Source: Pegoplata infirma
Taxonomy: Eukaryota > Arthropoda > Insecta > Diptera > Anthomyiidae
Reading direction: 5' to 3'
DNA length: 64,000 nucleotides
Assembly: GCA_963921195.1 (NCBI GenBank)
Contig: OY992538.1
Coordinates: 2,604,001-2,668,000 of the forward strand
The translations under genes and the position numbers were made by a program. The notes under the pieces were generated by a model. The model was not told the origin of the DNA. It saw nothing but the letters and a program-made list of their open reading frames with translations, and did not search any database. This document shows, in pieces, positions 9,711 to 19,936 of the stretch; the first letter of the stretch is position 1; every line of letters begins with the position of its first letter.

Positions 9711-12013
9711 GTGTTTTTTGTGTGTTTTTCATATAATTAGTCATAACTTTGGTTTTAACCAAAAGGTTTTCATCAAACCGATTTTTTATCTTTGTTAATG
9801 TTCAGGCTTATAAGAGAAAACATAAAACAATGTTATTGCAGATTTGGAATCAGGAGATGCTAATTATATGAAATCAGTTCAAATTTTTTGGAAGCAAAGT
9901 AAGAATAAGTAACATTGGAGCCCCAAAAGTGCTTTTGACTTTTTAACAGCGAAAATCTCAAAAACGGTACATGCTAGAAAAATTTTAATAGCAGATTTAG
10001 AAACAGGACAGCAAGATCTCTAAGATTCAATAGAATATTTCTCTGGAAGGTTTTTGTTGTCGAACAGTGTAATTATTTAGCAATAACTCGAAAATTTGAT
10101 TAAATGGATTTTCGTGTGAACGATTTTTAAAGATCTAAGTAAGGTGGAATGAATTGCCATCACCCGATTTTGACACCATTTTTACGAGACCTTAACTTCC
10201 TTTGAAAGGGATGTAAATACTTTTGTGTTAAAAAACTGTACTACAGTACTGAATATGCCTTCCCTGATGTTCATATACTTTACAAAATGACAAGCATGTA
10301 TTTGTTCAAAAGATTGAAGGTATTTTTAATGTAAAAATAACCTTCAAACAACTGCACAAAAGTAATACATACCTTTACATACATACATATAATAATAGTG
10401 ATTGTTCATCTAACTTTTTCTTGATTTTTATGTTAAAAAAATTTGGTAAGAAAAATAGATTAAAGGCATAAAATAAAACAGCAAAAGTAACATTCTTTTC
10501 TATTTTTGCTATTGTCGGAGATTATAAATTAAAGAGAAATGTTACGAGTAAGTACAGTATCTGACGTTGGTATTATAAAAGATAGCGAATAATACAAAAA
10601 TTATCACAATGTCCCAGCCGAATTAAAAGCCTACTAAATGTTTCCGTTTCAACAAAAAACTTTTTGATAGTAACAATTGAAAATTATTTTTGACAACAGA
10701 AACTCGTTTATAACAACAAAACTATTGATGTTTTAATAAAAAATTGATTATAGCAACTGAAAATTTTTCTCATAAGAAATCATAAGAAATATACAATTTT
10801 TGCGATGTCGGTAATCCATAATTAATTTGGCACCAAAAATAATTTTTGAACTTGACATATTTTACAAATCTCGAAAATTATATTTTTCCATTTTTTTTTT
10901 TTTCAAAAAAATTTTAAATAAACTTAAATTTTCATATCCAAATTGCAATGCATTCGTTAAAGATTAAGAATTAAAAAACTTGATCTCCTGTTTTTATATT
11001 ATCTTGTGTCGACCGTTTTTAAACAGCGGATTTCAAGGAAATATAGTTTTTGGTGATAACATGATATCAATTTTTTTTAAATTTTTAAATGGATTAATAA
11101 ATTTAAGTTTATTGCAAATTTTGTTTAAGAATATTTTAAAAAAAATTTCGAAAAATGCGTCAAATTATTTTTGTTACCTAACTTATATGGGATACCAATG
11201 CACAATGCCGCATTTGGCCAATCTATGACGAAAAATTCCCATTTTATTTATATTGACCTTTAATTCGGTATACATATTCGTTTTTTATCAAGTCGCTTAA
11301 CAAATCCGGGGTGTGGGAGCAATGAAAATTCAAATTAAATTCATTAGTTAAAAATAATAACAAATGCTATCGTTCATAATGCAATGACCAGATAGTGTGC
11401 AATCTAACACATTGCAAAATACATTAATAGAATTCATGAAATCTTACCTTACTTACAGCCAATACAATAAGAAATTTCAAAGTACAAACATATTTTATCG
11501 ATTATTTTAACACAATATATTGACACAAATGATTTGTTTCAAAGATTTTTGTACAAATATTTAAATTAAAACAACAGAAACAACGTTAAATCTGTTAACA
11601 AAGTCTTCTTTTATTGACAAGAAACTGTTTATTAAAATCTATATATTAAAAAAACAGTAACTAAGAGGATGCGGAAAACGCGCATGTGTAAAATTCTCTT
11701 AATTTTCTTATATAAAGGGAAATTTTCTCTTTTTAACATTAAGTTAACTTTTGTGGAGGCTTTAATATAAAATATTTATATTTTTTACATATGTTTTTAC
11801 TTTGTGTAAATAAAATCAAAATTTTCATTTGAGTTTAAATGCCTACACACAAGGGAGATCCTCAACAAAAATATTTTGTTTGCGTGTTTTTAAGTCACTT
11901 ATGGTTTTAAATACGTTGAGGCATTAAATTTTCAAATTTAATTTGGGTGATCGAATTTAACAAAAAATTTTTAATTTTATGTAAATTTTTAGTAGTATTT
12001 ACTTGAATTGGTA
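9711..12013. other. Unassigned AT-rich DNA
   Basis: No terminal repeats, long ORF or match to other parts of the window were recognised over ~2.3 kb. Short open frames (for example 10980-11228) have AT-driven composition and no recognisable domain. It could be host DNA or very old repeats. Confidence 0.3.
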
Positions 12014-12496
12014 TTTTTTATACCCTCCAACTACAGTATGGGGGTATACTCACTTTGTCATTCCGTGTGTAACGCATCAAAGTATCGGTCTAGGACCCCA
12101 AAAAGTATATATATTTATGATCAGTGATCGATTCTAAGACATTCTAGCGATGTCCGTCCGTCCGTCCGTCTGTCCGTCCGTCCGTCCGTCCGTCTGTCCG
12201 TCTGTAGTTAACACGATGCAGTCCAAAATAAAAGAGCTAGACTCCCGACATTTGGCACGAATATGTCTTATGTTCATAGGCAGGTTAAGTTCGTAAATGA
12301 GCAAAATCGGACTAGGGGGAAAAAAGTTCCCCCTTGAAGAACTAAACCAACCTCTGAAAAATACCATATTTTTACATGATTTTTTGTGTTTTTGTTTAGG
12401 TTAGGTTAGGTTGTAAGTGGCTGCTGACGTTTTACGTCAACACACGTAGACTCTGAGGTCCATTGTGATACCACGGGATCGTAATAGGTTTCCCTA

Positions 12497-15496
12497 CTAG
12501 TCCCTGTCGTTAAACCAGTTTGAGCTTCTTATGAAACTCCTTAGATGTTGAATTTTGACATCCGACAAATCTGAAAGATCGTACAGCTCCCTAGATCCCA
12601 GTGAAGCAAGTCGCTGACCAGAAAGTGCCGGGCAATGGCAAATAAAGTGTTCGATAGTTTCCAACTCCTCTTCATCCATGCAACTTCGGCAAAAGTCATT
12701 CGACGGCACATTTAACCGCTCTGCGTGCTTCCCTATAAGACAGTGTCCGGTAATTATAGAAACCACCGTTGAAATCTCTCCTCTTGGAAGCGATATCAGC
12801 TCACTTGTGCGCCCCTGATTAAGAGAAGGCCAAATCAGTCGTGTTGTCTCACACGTCCATCCATTTGCCCATCTTTGATTAGTCTCCGTCGCAGAACAAA
12901 GCCGTAGGTTTTGCTTGCAAGTTTCTAGAGGCATACCAACACATTCCAATTCTGTTGGAACCTGTAAGGTAGTTCCTTGTCTTGCAAGCTCATCGGCTTT
13001 GCAATTCCCTGGAATGTCTCTGTGCCCTGGGACCCATATGAGTCGTATGTTAAACTGCTTGGCCATCTCATTTAAAGACGTGCGGCAGTTAAGGGCAGAT
13101 CTTGTTTTCAGAAACATTGAATCCAGGGACTTGACCGCGGCTTGACTGTCAGTATAGATGTTGACTGCGGTTGTAGACAAGACATTGCAGCTCAACCAGT
13201 CAGCCACTTCCTTTATTGCCAGCATCTCTGCCTGGTAGACACTGCAATGATCTGGCAATCTACGAGCCAGGCTCAATCCAAGCTCTTCCGAATAGACCCC
13301 AAAGCCCACTTGTTCGTGCAGCCTCGATCCATCTGTGTAAAAATTTATGGTAGCTCCACTTCCCAGAGTATCCCCCATCCAAGACTCCCTGGATGGTATC
13401 ATAGTGGTAAAGTGGCGCTCAAAGAGGCTCAAAGAGGGAGCACAATCCACATTTTGTGGTATTGTTATCTTTTTCAAGATCGCGCTATGGCCACAATCGC
13501 TGCTCCTCCATTGCAGCGTGCTATTAAGTCGAATTGCCGACGCAGCTGCATACTGCCTACCCAATATGTCCAAGGGTATCAGGTGAAGGAGGATTTCTAA
13601 TGCAGCCGTAGGTGTAGTACGAAGAGCACCAGTGATGCACATTGACGCCATTCTCTGTACCTTCGTGATAAAGACACAGTTCGATTTTGTTTCTAAAGCA
13701 GGCCACCAGACAATGATTCCATACAGCAAAATTGGACGCACCACTGCTGTATAGATCCAATGAACGACTTGAGGGCTAAAACCCCATCGTTTTCCAATGG
13801 CCCTTTTACAGGAATACAAAGCAATCGTTGCTTTTCTCACCCGTTCCTCAATATTACGCCTGAAATTCAGCTTCCTATCTAGAAATACTCCAAGATACTT
13901 GGCTCCATTTGAGAAGGTGATTTCAGTACCGTCCAGAGAAATAGGATCAAAAGCAGGAATCTTATTTTTCCTTGTAAATAAAACAAGCTCTGTTTTACTA
14001 GGATTAACTCCTAGACCACAGTCTCTTGCCCATTTAGACAGATCTTTCAGAGAACCCTGAAGAATGTCCCGCAATGTTGGCAGATGCTTCCCCTTTACCG
14101 CTATCGCGACATCGTCAGCATATGCGACAACATGACAACCACGTGCTTCTAGAGATAGCAGCATTGAATTCAGTGCCAGGTTCCAAAGAAGCGGCGAAAG
14201 AACACCTCCTTGTGGTGTGCCCCTATTGACAAATCGAGATATGACGGACGCTCCCAATTCAGACGTTATACGTCTACTGGCAAGTAGGCTTTCCACCATT
14301 AAAACGATTTCACGCTTTACTCCCAGACCAGACAATGCCAATATTATCGATTCTGGGATGACATTATTAAAAGCCCCCTCAATATCAAGAAAGGCCACCA
14401 TGGTACCAACGAGCTCATGAAGAGCTGTTTCCGTTGATCGTCCCTTGCTGTATGCATGTTGCTTTGTCGAAAGCAACCTTGGGTCAATCACTCTACGCAA
14501 ATATGAGTCTATCATTCGTTCCATTGTCTTTAACAAAAAAGAAGACAGACTAATTGGTCTGAAATCCTTCGGAGCTGTGTGGGAACTTTTCCCAGCCTTC
14601 GGTATAAATACGACTCTGGTATCCCTCCATTTTAAAGGAATGTACGACCAGTTGATGCATGCTGTGTATAGATTATACAGCAACGGGGCTATATAGTCCG
14701 ACACTTGCTGCAACTCAGCCGGGATTATACCATCAGGTCCCGGGGACTTATAGGGCCTGAAGCTTTTTATCGCCCAGATTAATGTTGGCATATTTATTAT
14801 TTCCGAAGCAATTTCAGATGCTTGGGCGTCAGAACGTTCCAAAGCTTGAAACGGCGTCATGGAATTGCCCGGAAAATGCGTGTTTAAAAGGAGATCCAGC
14901 GACTCTCCACTGGAGGAAGACCACACCCCATTAGGATCTTTCAGGTATCCCAGGGTGCAAGGAGAAGAAGCCAGAACCTTGCGCAGCCTGGATGCCTCAG
15001 AAACGTCTTCTATGTTTCCACAGAAGTTTTTCCAAGAATCACATTTTGCATTTCTGATCATCTTTTTATAACTCTTAAGTTGCAGCCTGTATGCAGACCA
15101 GTCCTCGTCCGCTCTTGAAAATTTAGCCTTATTAAAGAGCTTTCTGCAGGAATCTCTGCTCGTCTGCAACTCATTTGACCACCAAGGTGGCTTTTTTTTC
15201 CCTCTAGGCTTTGCAGAAGGGCAAGACGCATCCAGGCACCTATTACAAACATTTGTTATATGGTCAACCAGACAGTCAATTTGCGCCAAACTATGTGGTT
15301 TAGATAAGGGTACTTCATCCAAAAGCAAAGAAAAAGTCTCCCTATATTTCACCCAGTTTGTTCTCCTCAGATTTCTAGAGACTGTCTCAACCGGGGCACG
15401 CTCCCTGAGTAAAAACTCAATGTAGCGATGATCTGAGAAAGAATGCTCTTCCAAAACTTTCCAGTCATCAATTCTATCAGACAATATCTGATACAA
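12497..15496 (-). CDS. ORF2, reverse transcriptase and RNase H polyprotein (999 aa)
   Basis: Copies element RNA at the nicked target and degrades the RNA strand. Residues 17-24 (EHSFSDHR) finish the endonuclease. Reverse transcriptase spans ~235-540: KSPGPDG (250-256), DFRPISL, catalytic FLDIEGAF (Asp371), GTPQGGVLSPLLWN, and YADD at 459-462. RNase H spans ~715-840 with all four acidic residues: Asp722 (YTDGS), Glu757 (QAEML), Asp783 (YTDSQ), Asp835 (KADELA), plus VPGH (His825). The C-terminal Cys/His motif is C936-x2-C939-x10-H950-x2-C953, with C955. No internal stop occurs in 999 codons, so decay is slight. The true start lies in the endonuclease ORF; the listed Met is an artefact of the frameshift near 15485. 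Confidence 0.93.
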   Translation of the reverse strand: MYQILSDRIDDWKVLEEHSFSDHRYIEFLLRERAPVETVSRNLRRTNWVKYRETFSLLLDEVPLSKPHSLAQIDCLVDHITNVCNRCLDASCPSAKPRGKKKPPWWSNELQTSRDSCRKLFNKAKFSRADEDWSAYRLQLKSYKKMIRNAKCDSWKNFCGNIEDVSEASRLRKVLASSPCTLGYLKDPNGVWSSSSGESLDLLLNTHFPGNSMTPFQALERSDAQASEIASEIINMPTLIWAIKSFRPYKSPGPDGIIPAELQQVSDYIAPLLYNLYTACINWSYIPLKWRDTRVVFIPKAGKSSHTAPKDFRPISLSSFLLKTMERMIDSYLRRVIDPRLLSTKQHAYSKGRSTETALHELVGTMVAFLDIEGAFNNVIPESIILALSGLGVKREIVLMVESLLASRRITSELGASVISRFVNRGTPQGGVLSPLLWNLALNSMLLSLEARGCHVVAYADDVAIAVKGKHLPTLRDILQGSLKDLSKWARDCGLGVNPSKTELVLFTRKNKIPAFDPISLDGTEITFSNGAKYLGVFLDRKLNFRRNIEERVRKATIALYSCKRAIGKRWGFSPQVVHWIYTAVVRPILLYGIIVWWPALETKSNCVFITKVQRMASMCITGALRTTPTAALEILLHLIPLDILGRQYAAASAIRLNSTLQWRSSDCGHSAILKKITIPQNVDCAPSLSLFERHFTTMIPSRESWMGDTLGSGATINFYTDGSRLHEQVGFGVYSEELGLSLARRLPDHCSVYQAEMLAIKEVADWLSCNVLSTTAVNIYTDSQAAVKSLDSMFLKTRSALNCRTSLNEMAKQFNIRLIWVPGHRDIPGNCKADELARQGTTLQVPTELECVGMPLETCKQNLRLCSATETNQRWANGWTCETTRLIWPSLNQGRTSELISLPRGEISTVVSIITGHCLIGKHAERLNVPSNDFCRSCMDEEELETIEHFICHCPALSGQRLASLGSRELYDLSDLSDVKIQHLRSFIRSSNWFNDRD

Positions 15497-16055
15497 GTGT
15501 TACGTCAAGAACCTCTTGCCGCGTACTTGTAACGAAAGTTGGTTCACCACCCTTGTTACAAATATAGAGGTTAGTGCTTAACAAAAACTCCAAAAGTGAT
15601 TCGCCTCTATCATTTGTGTCTGTACTTCCCCATATCGAATGATGTGCATTAGCATCACAACACACTACTAACTGGTGTCCCCTAGATTCAGACTCCCGAA
15701 TTAGACCGACAACCTTCTCCGGGGGTATTGACCCCGGATTAGGAAAATACGCAGAGGCGAGCCAAATAGACTTCCCATGAAGCTCTAAGCTAGCCGCTGT
15801 AACATCCATATCACTAAAAGTTGATAAAAAGAATATATTTAAGCCATTTTTTGCCAAGATGCAGGCTCTTGGTGAGCCCTCACCTTTGGCAACCACCAAC
15901 TTAAACCCAGGGGTCTTTAATCCGCAAACCCTGCCACCCCGCACCCAGGGCTCTTGGATAAAAACCAAGTCAACTGCTCCTGTCGTCAGGCGCAGCAAGA
16001 GTGCAGCTGAAGCTGCCTTACAGTGATGGAGGTTTATTTGTAGGAACCGCAACAT
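15477..16055 (-). CDS. ORF2, AP-like endonuclease domain (first ~192 aa)
   Basis: Nicks target DNA to prime reverse transcription. I place the start at the ATG at 16055 (MLRFLQINLHHCKAA), the usual beginning of this domain. The 46 upstream codons in frame overlap ORF1 and look non-coding. Motifs in order: QINLHHCK, DLVFIQEPW (catalytic Glu), WLASAYFPNPGS, CCDANAHHSIWGS (Asp/Asn/His), VLDVTL. The last motif, SDHR, lies across a frame break in the next ORF (residues 20-24 there), so every expected catalytic motif exists but in two frames. The frame is lost at a TGA at 15477-15479. Confidence 0.85.
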   Translation of the reverse strand: MLRFLQINLHHCKAASAALLLRLTTGAVDLVFIQEPWVRGGRVCGLKTPGFKLVVAKGEGSPRACILAKNGLNIFFLSTFSDMDVTAASLELHGKSIWLASAYFPNPGSIPPEKVVGLIRESESRGHQLVVCCDANAHHSIWGSTDTNDRGESLLEFLLSTNLYICNKGGEPTFVTSTRQEVLDVTLVSDIV

Positions 16056-16470
16056 CTTGCTTTTTTTCCACCATCCTTTCCACCACCGTGTTATTGGCTT
16101 CATCCTCCGTGTTATCATAGAGGTCGCATTCGCCCCCAGATTCGGTTTCGAATAAGCCAGATATATATCCCATCTGTTCTGAATCGGAGGCAACAGAACT
16201 CTCCGAATTCCTCACTGCATGGGCCTCGTCCTGAATGTCACCCATCGTGGCATCGGCTTTATCCTCCATGCCATCACAGAGGTCGCATTCGTTACCAGAT
16301 TCGGTTTCAAAAATGCCAGATGCATCTCCCATCAGCCTAGAATCGGCCAGCTGAATATCAACCTTTTCCAGATTCTCCTCCCCAGCCGACTCTGCCACTG
16401 GCTTGTCTGCGTCCAAAATAGTCTTCTGGTCGCCCTTGTAGACATTGACTCTTATATGAAAAAAATCCAA
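16018..16470 (-). CDS. ORF1 protein, C-terminal part, displaced by a frameshift
   Basis: Continues ORF1 after the one-base shift in the T-run near 16461: residues from 'FFHIRVNVYKGD' onward fit the preceding domain. The tail is strongly acidic and holds a duplicated ~50-residue motif, FETESGNECDLCDGMEDKAD and FETESGGECDLYDNTEDEAN. The unshifted ORF1 would be about 465-470 residues. The tail overlaps the ORF2 start by 38 nt in another frame. The apparent Met is internal and probably not a real start. Confidence 0.75.
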   Translation of the reverse strand: MDFFHIRVNVYKGDQKTILDADKPVAESAGEENLEKVDIQLADSRLMGDASGIFETESGNECDLCDGMEDKADATMGDIQDEAHAVRNSESSVASDSEQMGYISGLFETESGGECDLYDNTEDEANNTVVERMVEKKQDVAVPTNKPPSL

Positions 16471-17422
16471 ATCTAATAATGCCGTCAGTCCTGGCTAAAA
16501 GCGGAAGCGATTCCTCATTAACCAAGACCACTGCTTGACGACGAGCGCCCTCCATCTCACCCAATCTGGCAATTTGCCAATTCTGAGTTGGAAGGTCAGG
16601 ATTGCAGACTTTTATCATCTTAAGAATCACCGCAGTGTCATTTGTAGCCATTGGGATCCATGCATGAGCTCTGGGTTGCGAGGGGATATCATGTTTTTCC
16701 ACAACGTCCAGTCTGGCTCCAGGCCATAACTCTCCCACTTGGCTAATGGCAACCTTAAACACGGCTGCGGATCTTTCGTTCCCAAAAGCAACGAGTTTTA
16801 CTCGCCCATGATACCAACCTGCGTTGACAGTAGTAGGTAGAAAATCAGGCATACTCTCAAGGAGCCTATAGTAGATTTCATTTAGTTTAGTTTCAACTAA
16901 ACTCCACTTGTCCCTTGGAATACTACAATCCCCATTTTGCCTGTTTATCACAGCCCTAACGAAGTTACCTTTAACCACTTCACTAAAAGACTGAGTCCAG
17001 ACGTTGCCGGTCACCTTAGATCTCTTAGGTAAAGGTTTCTCGTCGGGCGAGCGCAACCTTTTACCAGACTTCGATGACGAGGCCGAAACAGCGCTCTGTT
17101 TGTCAGATGCACGCATTGCCGAAAGTTTGTCCTGTTCTTCAATGACTCCTTTCGCCCATGATAGCGACGCCCTCTCACGTTCGGAGAGCTTGGTTCCATC
17201 AAGTTGGCTTAGTCTGTTAATTATTTTCAAACAAAGCCGTCTCTGGTTGTGCCTGACCTTTGATGGTTTAAGTTTCTTTTTCTTTTTACCACCAATATTA
17301 GGCTGAGCACCCCTACCAGAATTAAGGTCGGACTTCAAGGTCGCAACCCTAAGACCAGTGCAAGGACCAGCACCAGTCGGTGAGGCAGAGCCTCGAATTA
17401 AATCGGTATCATTTGTGTCCAT
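16358..17422 (-). CDS. ORF1 protein, N-terminal part, of the LOA-like element (354 aa as read)
   Basis: First ORF of the retrotransposon, presumably the RNA-binding gag-like protein. The start is the ATG at 17422, 129 nt from the element end. Residues 45-60 are very basic (GGKKKKKLKPSK), and 110-140 carry further basic stretches (KRLRSPDEKPLPKRSK). From ~140 to ~315 a globular segment contains 'PRDKWSLVE', 'GWYHGRVKLVAF', 'GELWPGARLDVV' and 'PRAHAWIP'. To me this resembles the insect DUF4780-type domain found in retroelement ORF1 proteins. After 'IRFGFF' (~16461) the frame shifts at a run of seven T and the last ~30 residues look like out-of-frame text. The true continuation is the overlapping ORF 16018-16470. 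No CCHC zinc knuckle is visible, unlike many gag proteins. Confidence 0.8.
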   Translation of the reverse strand: MDTNDTDLIRGSASPTGAGPCTGLRVATLKSDLNSGRGAQPNIGGKKKKKLKPSKVRHNQRRLCLKIINRLSQLDGTKLSERERASLSWAKGVIEEQDKLSAMRASDKQSAVSASSSKSGKRLRSPDEKPLPKRSKVTGNVWTQSFSEVVKGNFVRAVINRQNGDCSIPRDKWSLVETKLNEIYYRLLESMPDFLPTTVNAGWYHGRVKLVAFGNERSAAVFKVAISQVGELWPGARLDVVEKHDIPSQPRAHAWIPMATNDTAVILKMIKVCNPDLPTQNWQIARLGEMEGARRQAVVLVNEESLPLLARTDGIIRFGFFSYKSQCLQGRPEDYFGRRQASGRVGWGGESGKG

Positions 17423-18102
17423 ATTTTCATTTTCCTGGATGTGGTCATGAAAATATTACAAAAATACCTATTACGAACAATTTCAAAAATTCAATTAATA
17501 GCACGGAGATAAATTAAAACACGTCCACACTTGTCAACAGTTGAACGAAAAGTGTTTTTGTTTAACAAATGCAACATTTTTATGCCACAAAAAGTTCAAA
17601 GTTTTGCATTTGGACCCAGAGAATTATAAAATGTCGTTTTTTCTGCCCGCCCCCCTTTTATGGGCGTGGAATAAAACAATTTTTTAAAATAATGATAATC
17701 TTGTATTTCTTTAGTGCAAAAAGCATAAGAATGAATTTTTAAACACAAATTCGATGGAAAATTTGCCCCCCCCTCAATTACTACAAGCAACCCCCTGACC
17801 CCCCCTCCCCCCCAAAAAAAATAGAACGCCCCTGCATTTTTTTTTTTTTTTGCATGTTGGAGGGTATACAAGATTCGGCACAGCCGAATTTAACACTCTT
17901 ACTTGTTTTTGTCTTAATTGTAAGTTAAAATGTGTTAAAATGAAATATACAACCAATAAATTGAAAATAGATGGAATTTATAAACTCATTAATTTAAACC
18001 GAATCTGTTTATATTGTAAATTACATTATAGCAGCCAAATCAGTGATAGATTTTAAGACATTCCAGCGATATCCGTCCATCCATCTCTCCGTCTTTGTAA
18101 CC

Positions 18103-18228
18103 CCTCAGCTCCACCTTCTATAATTATGTAAACATAAAGCAACAAACACACACAAAACAATAACAAATTTTTGTTTTGTGTGTGTTTGTTGCTTTATGTT
18201 TACATAAATATGGAAGGTGAAGCTGAGG
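18103..18228. repeat. 126-bp near-perfect hairpin
   Basis: Left arm beginning CCTCAGCTCCACCTTC pairs with right arm ending GAAGGTGAAGCTGAGG over nearly 60 bp with about four or five mismatches and a tiny loop near 18165-18172. It contains an ACACACACAAAAC / GTTTTGTGTGTGT core. It sits inside an old Helentron and is absent from other copies here. Confidence 0.75.
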
Positions 18229-18301
18229 AGTTAGACAGGATACAATCAAAAATAAAAGCGGTAGACTGCTGAAATTTGGCACATGCATGTCCTATGGTCA
18301 T

Positions 18302-19936
18302 TGGGTGGCACGAATAATGACTTTCGAATTTCATCGATCGACGGCCAAATTAAGGTTCGTTTTGGTCTTAAAATTCTATGATTAAATTTGTAGCTAAAAG
18401 TTTAAGTCTTGGCACAAAAAAAAATTTCCCATACAACCAAACATTTTTTTTTAGTTTTTTGTTTGTTTATTATTTTGCTTGATTAGCTTATTAACGACTA
18501 AAAATTTCGTTTTGGTGGGACAACCCCTTCCACTTCAAAATTGAGTTCGAAAAAAAAATTAAGGGCCGTTGAGGTCCAACTCTAAAAATTTTTTAAAAAC
18601 ATTTTTTTTTAGTTTTAACTTGAAGGATTTTAGCTGCGATGTAGGTTTTAATGATACATAAAAAAAAAATGTTATTCTTATTTGTGAAATTTTATCGGCA
18701 AAAGTAATTTTTGCGATAAAAAATAGGATTTGAAAACATGAAAAAAAACGCGTTTTTATGTTTTTTTGATACATTTCAGAACACGACAGAGATTTTACGG
18801 ATTTGAATAATATTTTTTTGTAGGTAAAATCCTTTTAAGTTAAATTTTTTTTTTTTATTTTTTAGAGTAGGACCCCAACGGCTCTAAATTTTTTTTGAAC
18901 TCAATTTTGAAGTGGAAGGGTTTATACTACCAAAATGAAATTTTTAGTCCTTAACTAATCAAGCAAAATAATAAATAACCAAACAAAATTGAAACAAGTA
19001 GAAAAGTTAAATTCGACTTTGTTCGAATTCGACTTAGTAAATTTTCTATCGTGAAAAAAAAAAAATAAAATTTTTGATTAGAAATATTTTATTTTGTGTA
19101 AAAAATCTTTTTTTTAGCAATTTTTGAAATAATTTTTTTTTTGAGTGTAAAATTTTTTTTAGTGTAAATTTTTTTTCGAGTGTACTTTTTGTTTGTTTTG
19201 GTATATAAATATTTTTGAGTGACAAAAATACGTTGTCAAATATTTTTGTAACTTACCAATGTTTTTAAAACCGGGTTTTCAACACATGAATTTAAGGTGA
19301 AGCTTATCTGAAATTCACGGTTTTGCTAATAACTTTTGAACCACTAAACCGATTTGGCTGAAATTCAATACAAACTAGGCTAGAGGAACGATAAATATAT
19401 ATGCCCAGCTTCAGCATCCTCAGAATTGCCTTTCGAAAGTTATAGTGTTTTTTATCTCGTAAATTCACAAAGACCCCTTACCGAAATTCAGTCTTTTGCT
19501 CATAACTTTTGAACCAGTGGACCGATTTCACTGGATTGCAATACCAACCTGACCAGGTAAATGTTCAACATACATATATGCCAAACTTCAGGAGCCTCCG
19601 TAAAGTTAGCATGTTTTCAACAGACAGACGGACGGACAAACGGACGGACGGACAGACAGACAGACGGCCGAACATCGCTAGATCGTCTTAAAATCGATCG
19701 AGGATCATCAATATATATATACTTTTTGGGGTCCTAGACCAATATTTCGAGGTGTTACAAACGGAATGACAAACTTATATATATTTACCCTCTATCACTA
19801 GAGTGGAGGAAATAAAAAAAAAAATTGGTTTGTATGGGAAATAAAGGCGTGTGATAATTTTGTCCGATTTGGATAAAACTTTAAACAAAAAAGGTTTTTG
19901 ACCAAAATCGAAAAAGTCATAATTCGTGCCACCCTA
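18302..19936. mobile_element. Foldback element, family FBe, with 8-bp target duplication and a nested Helentron
   Basis: Ends TGGGTGGCACGAAT and ATTCGTGCCACCCTA are inverted, and both flanks carry ATGGTCAT (18294-18301, 19937-19944). Arms of ~260-300 bp pair 18302-18600 with 18850-18992 plus 19818-19936. The second arm is broken by the Helentron 18993-19817. Landmarks in the arms: 'cacttcaaaattgagttcg' and complement. An 8-bp duplication suggests hAT-type mobilisation. Confidence 0.8.
18993..19817 (-). mobile_element. Helentron nested in the foldback FBe
   Basis: In minus orientation: the 5' end is at 19817 (decayed GGTATA), then the core with (GTCC/GTCT)n at 19625-19665, a body with three 'ttttgaaccagtggaccga'-like passages, and the 3' end AACAAGT at 18993. 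The 3' hairpin region (19010-19035) is rearranged (TTCGAATTCGAC). Removing it restores a continuous foldback arm. Confidence 0.75.

Larger units (their letters stand above)
12399..17551 (-). mobile_element. LOA-like non-LTR retrotransposon, near full length (5.15 kb)
   Basis: Flanked by a perfect 13-bp target duplication GTGTTTTTGTTTA (12386-12398 and 17552-17564). Minus-strand order: ~129-nt 5' UTR, ORF1, ORF2 (endonuclease, reverse transcriptase, RNase H, C-terminal Cys/His motif), ~98-nt 3' UTR with a TGACG-tttta-CGTCA hairpin, and a CCTAACCTAACC tail instead of poly(A). APE-type endonuclease plus C-terminal RNase H, and the CKAASAALL motif after the endonuclease start, suggest the LOA clade. 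The R1 or I clades are alternatives. Two single-base frame breaks (near 16461 and 15485) make this copy inactive as read. Confidence 0.9.
12015..17907 (+). mobile_element. Helentron (DINE-1/mini-me type) split by the LOA-like retrotransposon
   Basis: 5' part 12015-12398 has TATACCCTCCAACTAC, the core, and (GTCC)n at 12150-12203. 3' part 17552-17907 has TGGAGGGTAT, hairpin ATTCGGC-aca-GCCGAAT and CTTACTTGTTT. The copy at 22199-23511 preserves the uninterrupted junction ('ttttttaagcaaatgcaac'), confirming that 12399-17551 is an insertion. Confidence 0.78.

Noticed and set aside
12399..12413. TTAGGTTAGGTTAGG read as a telomere remnant
   Set aside because: It is the 3' tail of a retrotransposon bounded by a target duplication, and flies lack TTAGG telomeres.
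12915..15252. Several plus-strand and alternative-frame ORFs of 60-150 codons
   Set aside because: They are shadows of the minus-strand reverse transcriptase ORF.
16455..16470. T7 run in ORF1 as a programmed frameshift site
   Set aside because: No downstream pseudoknot was recognised, and a second unrelated break exists in ORF2; mutation or sequencing error is simpler.
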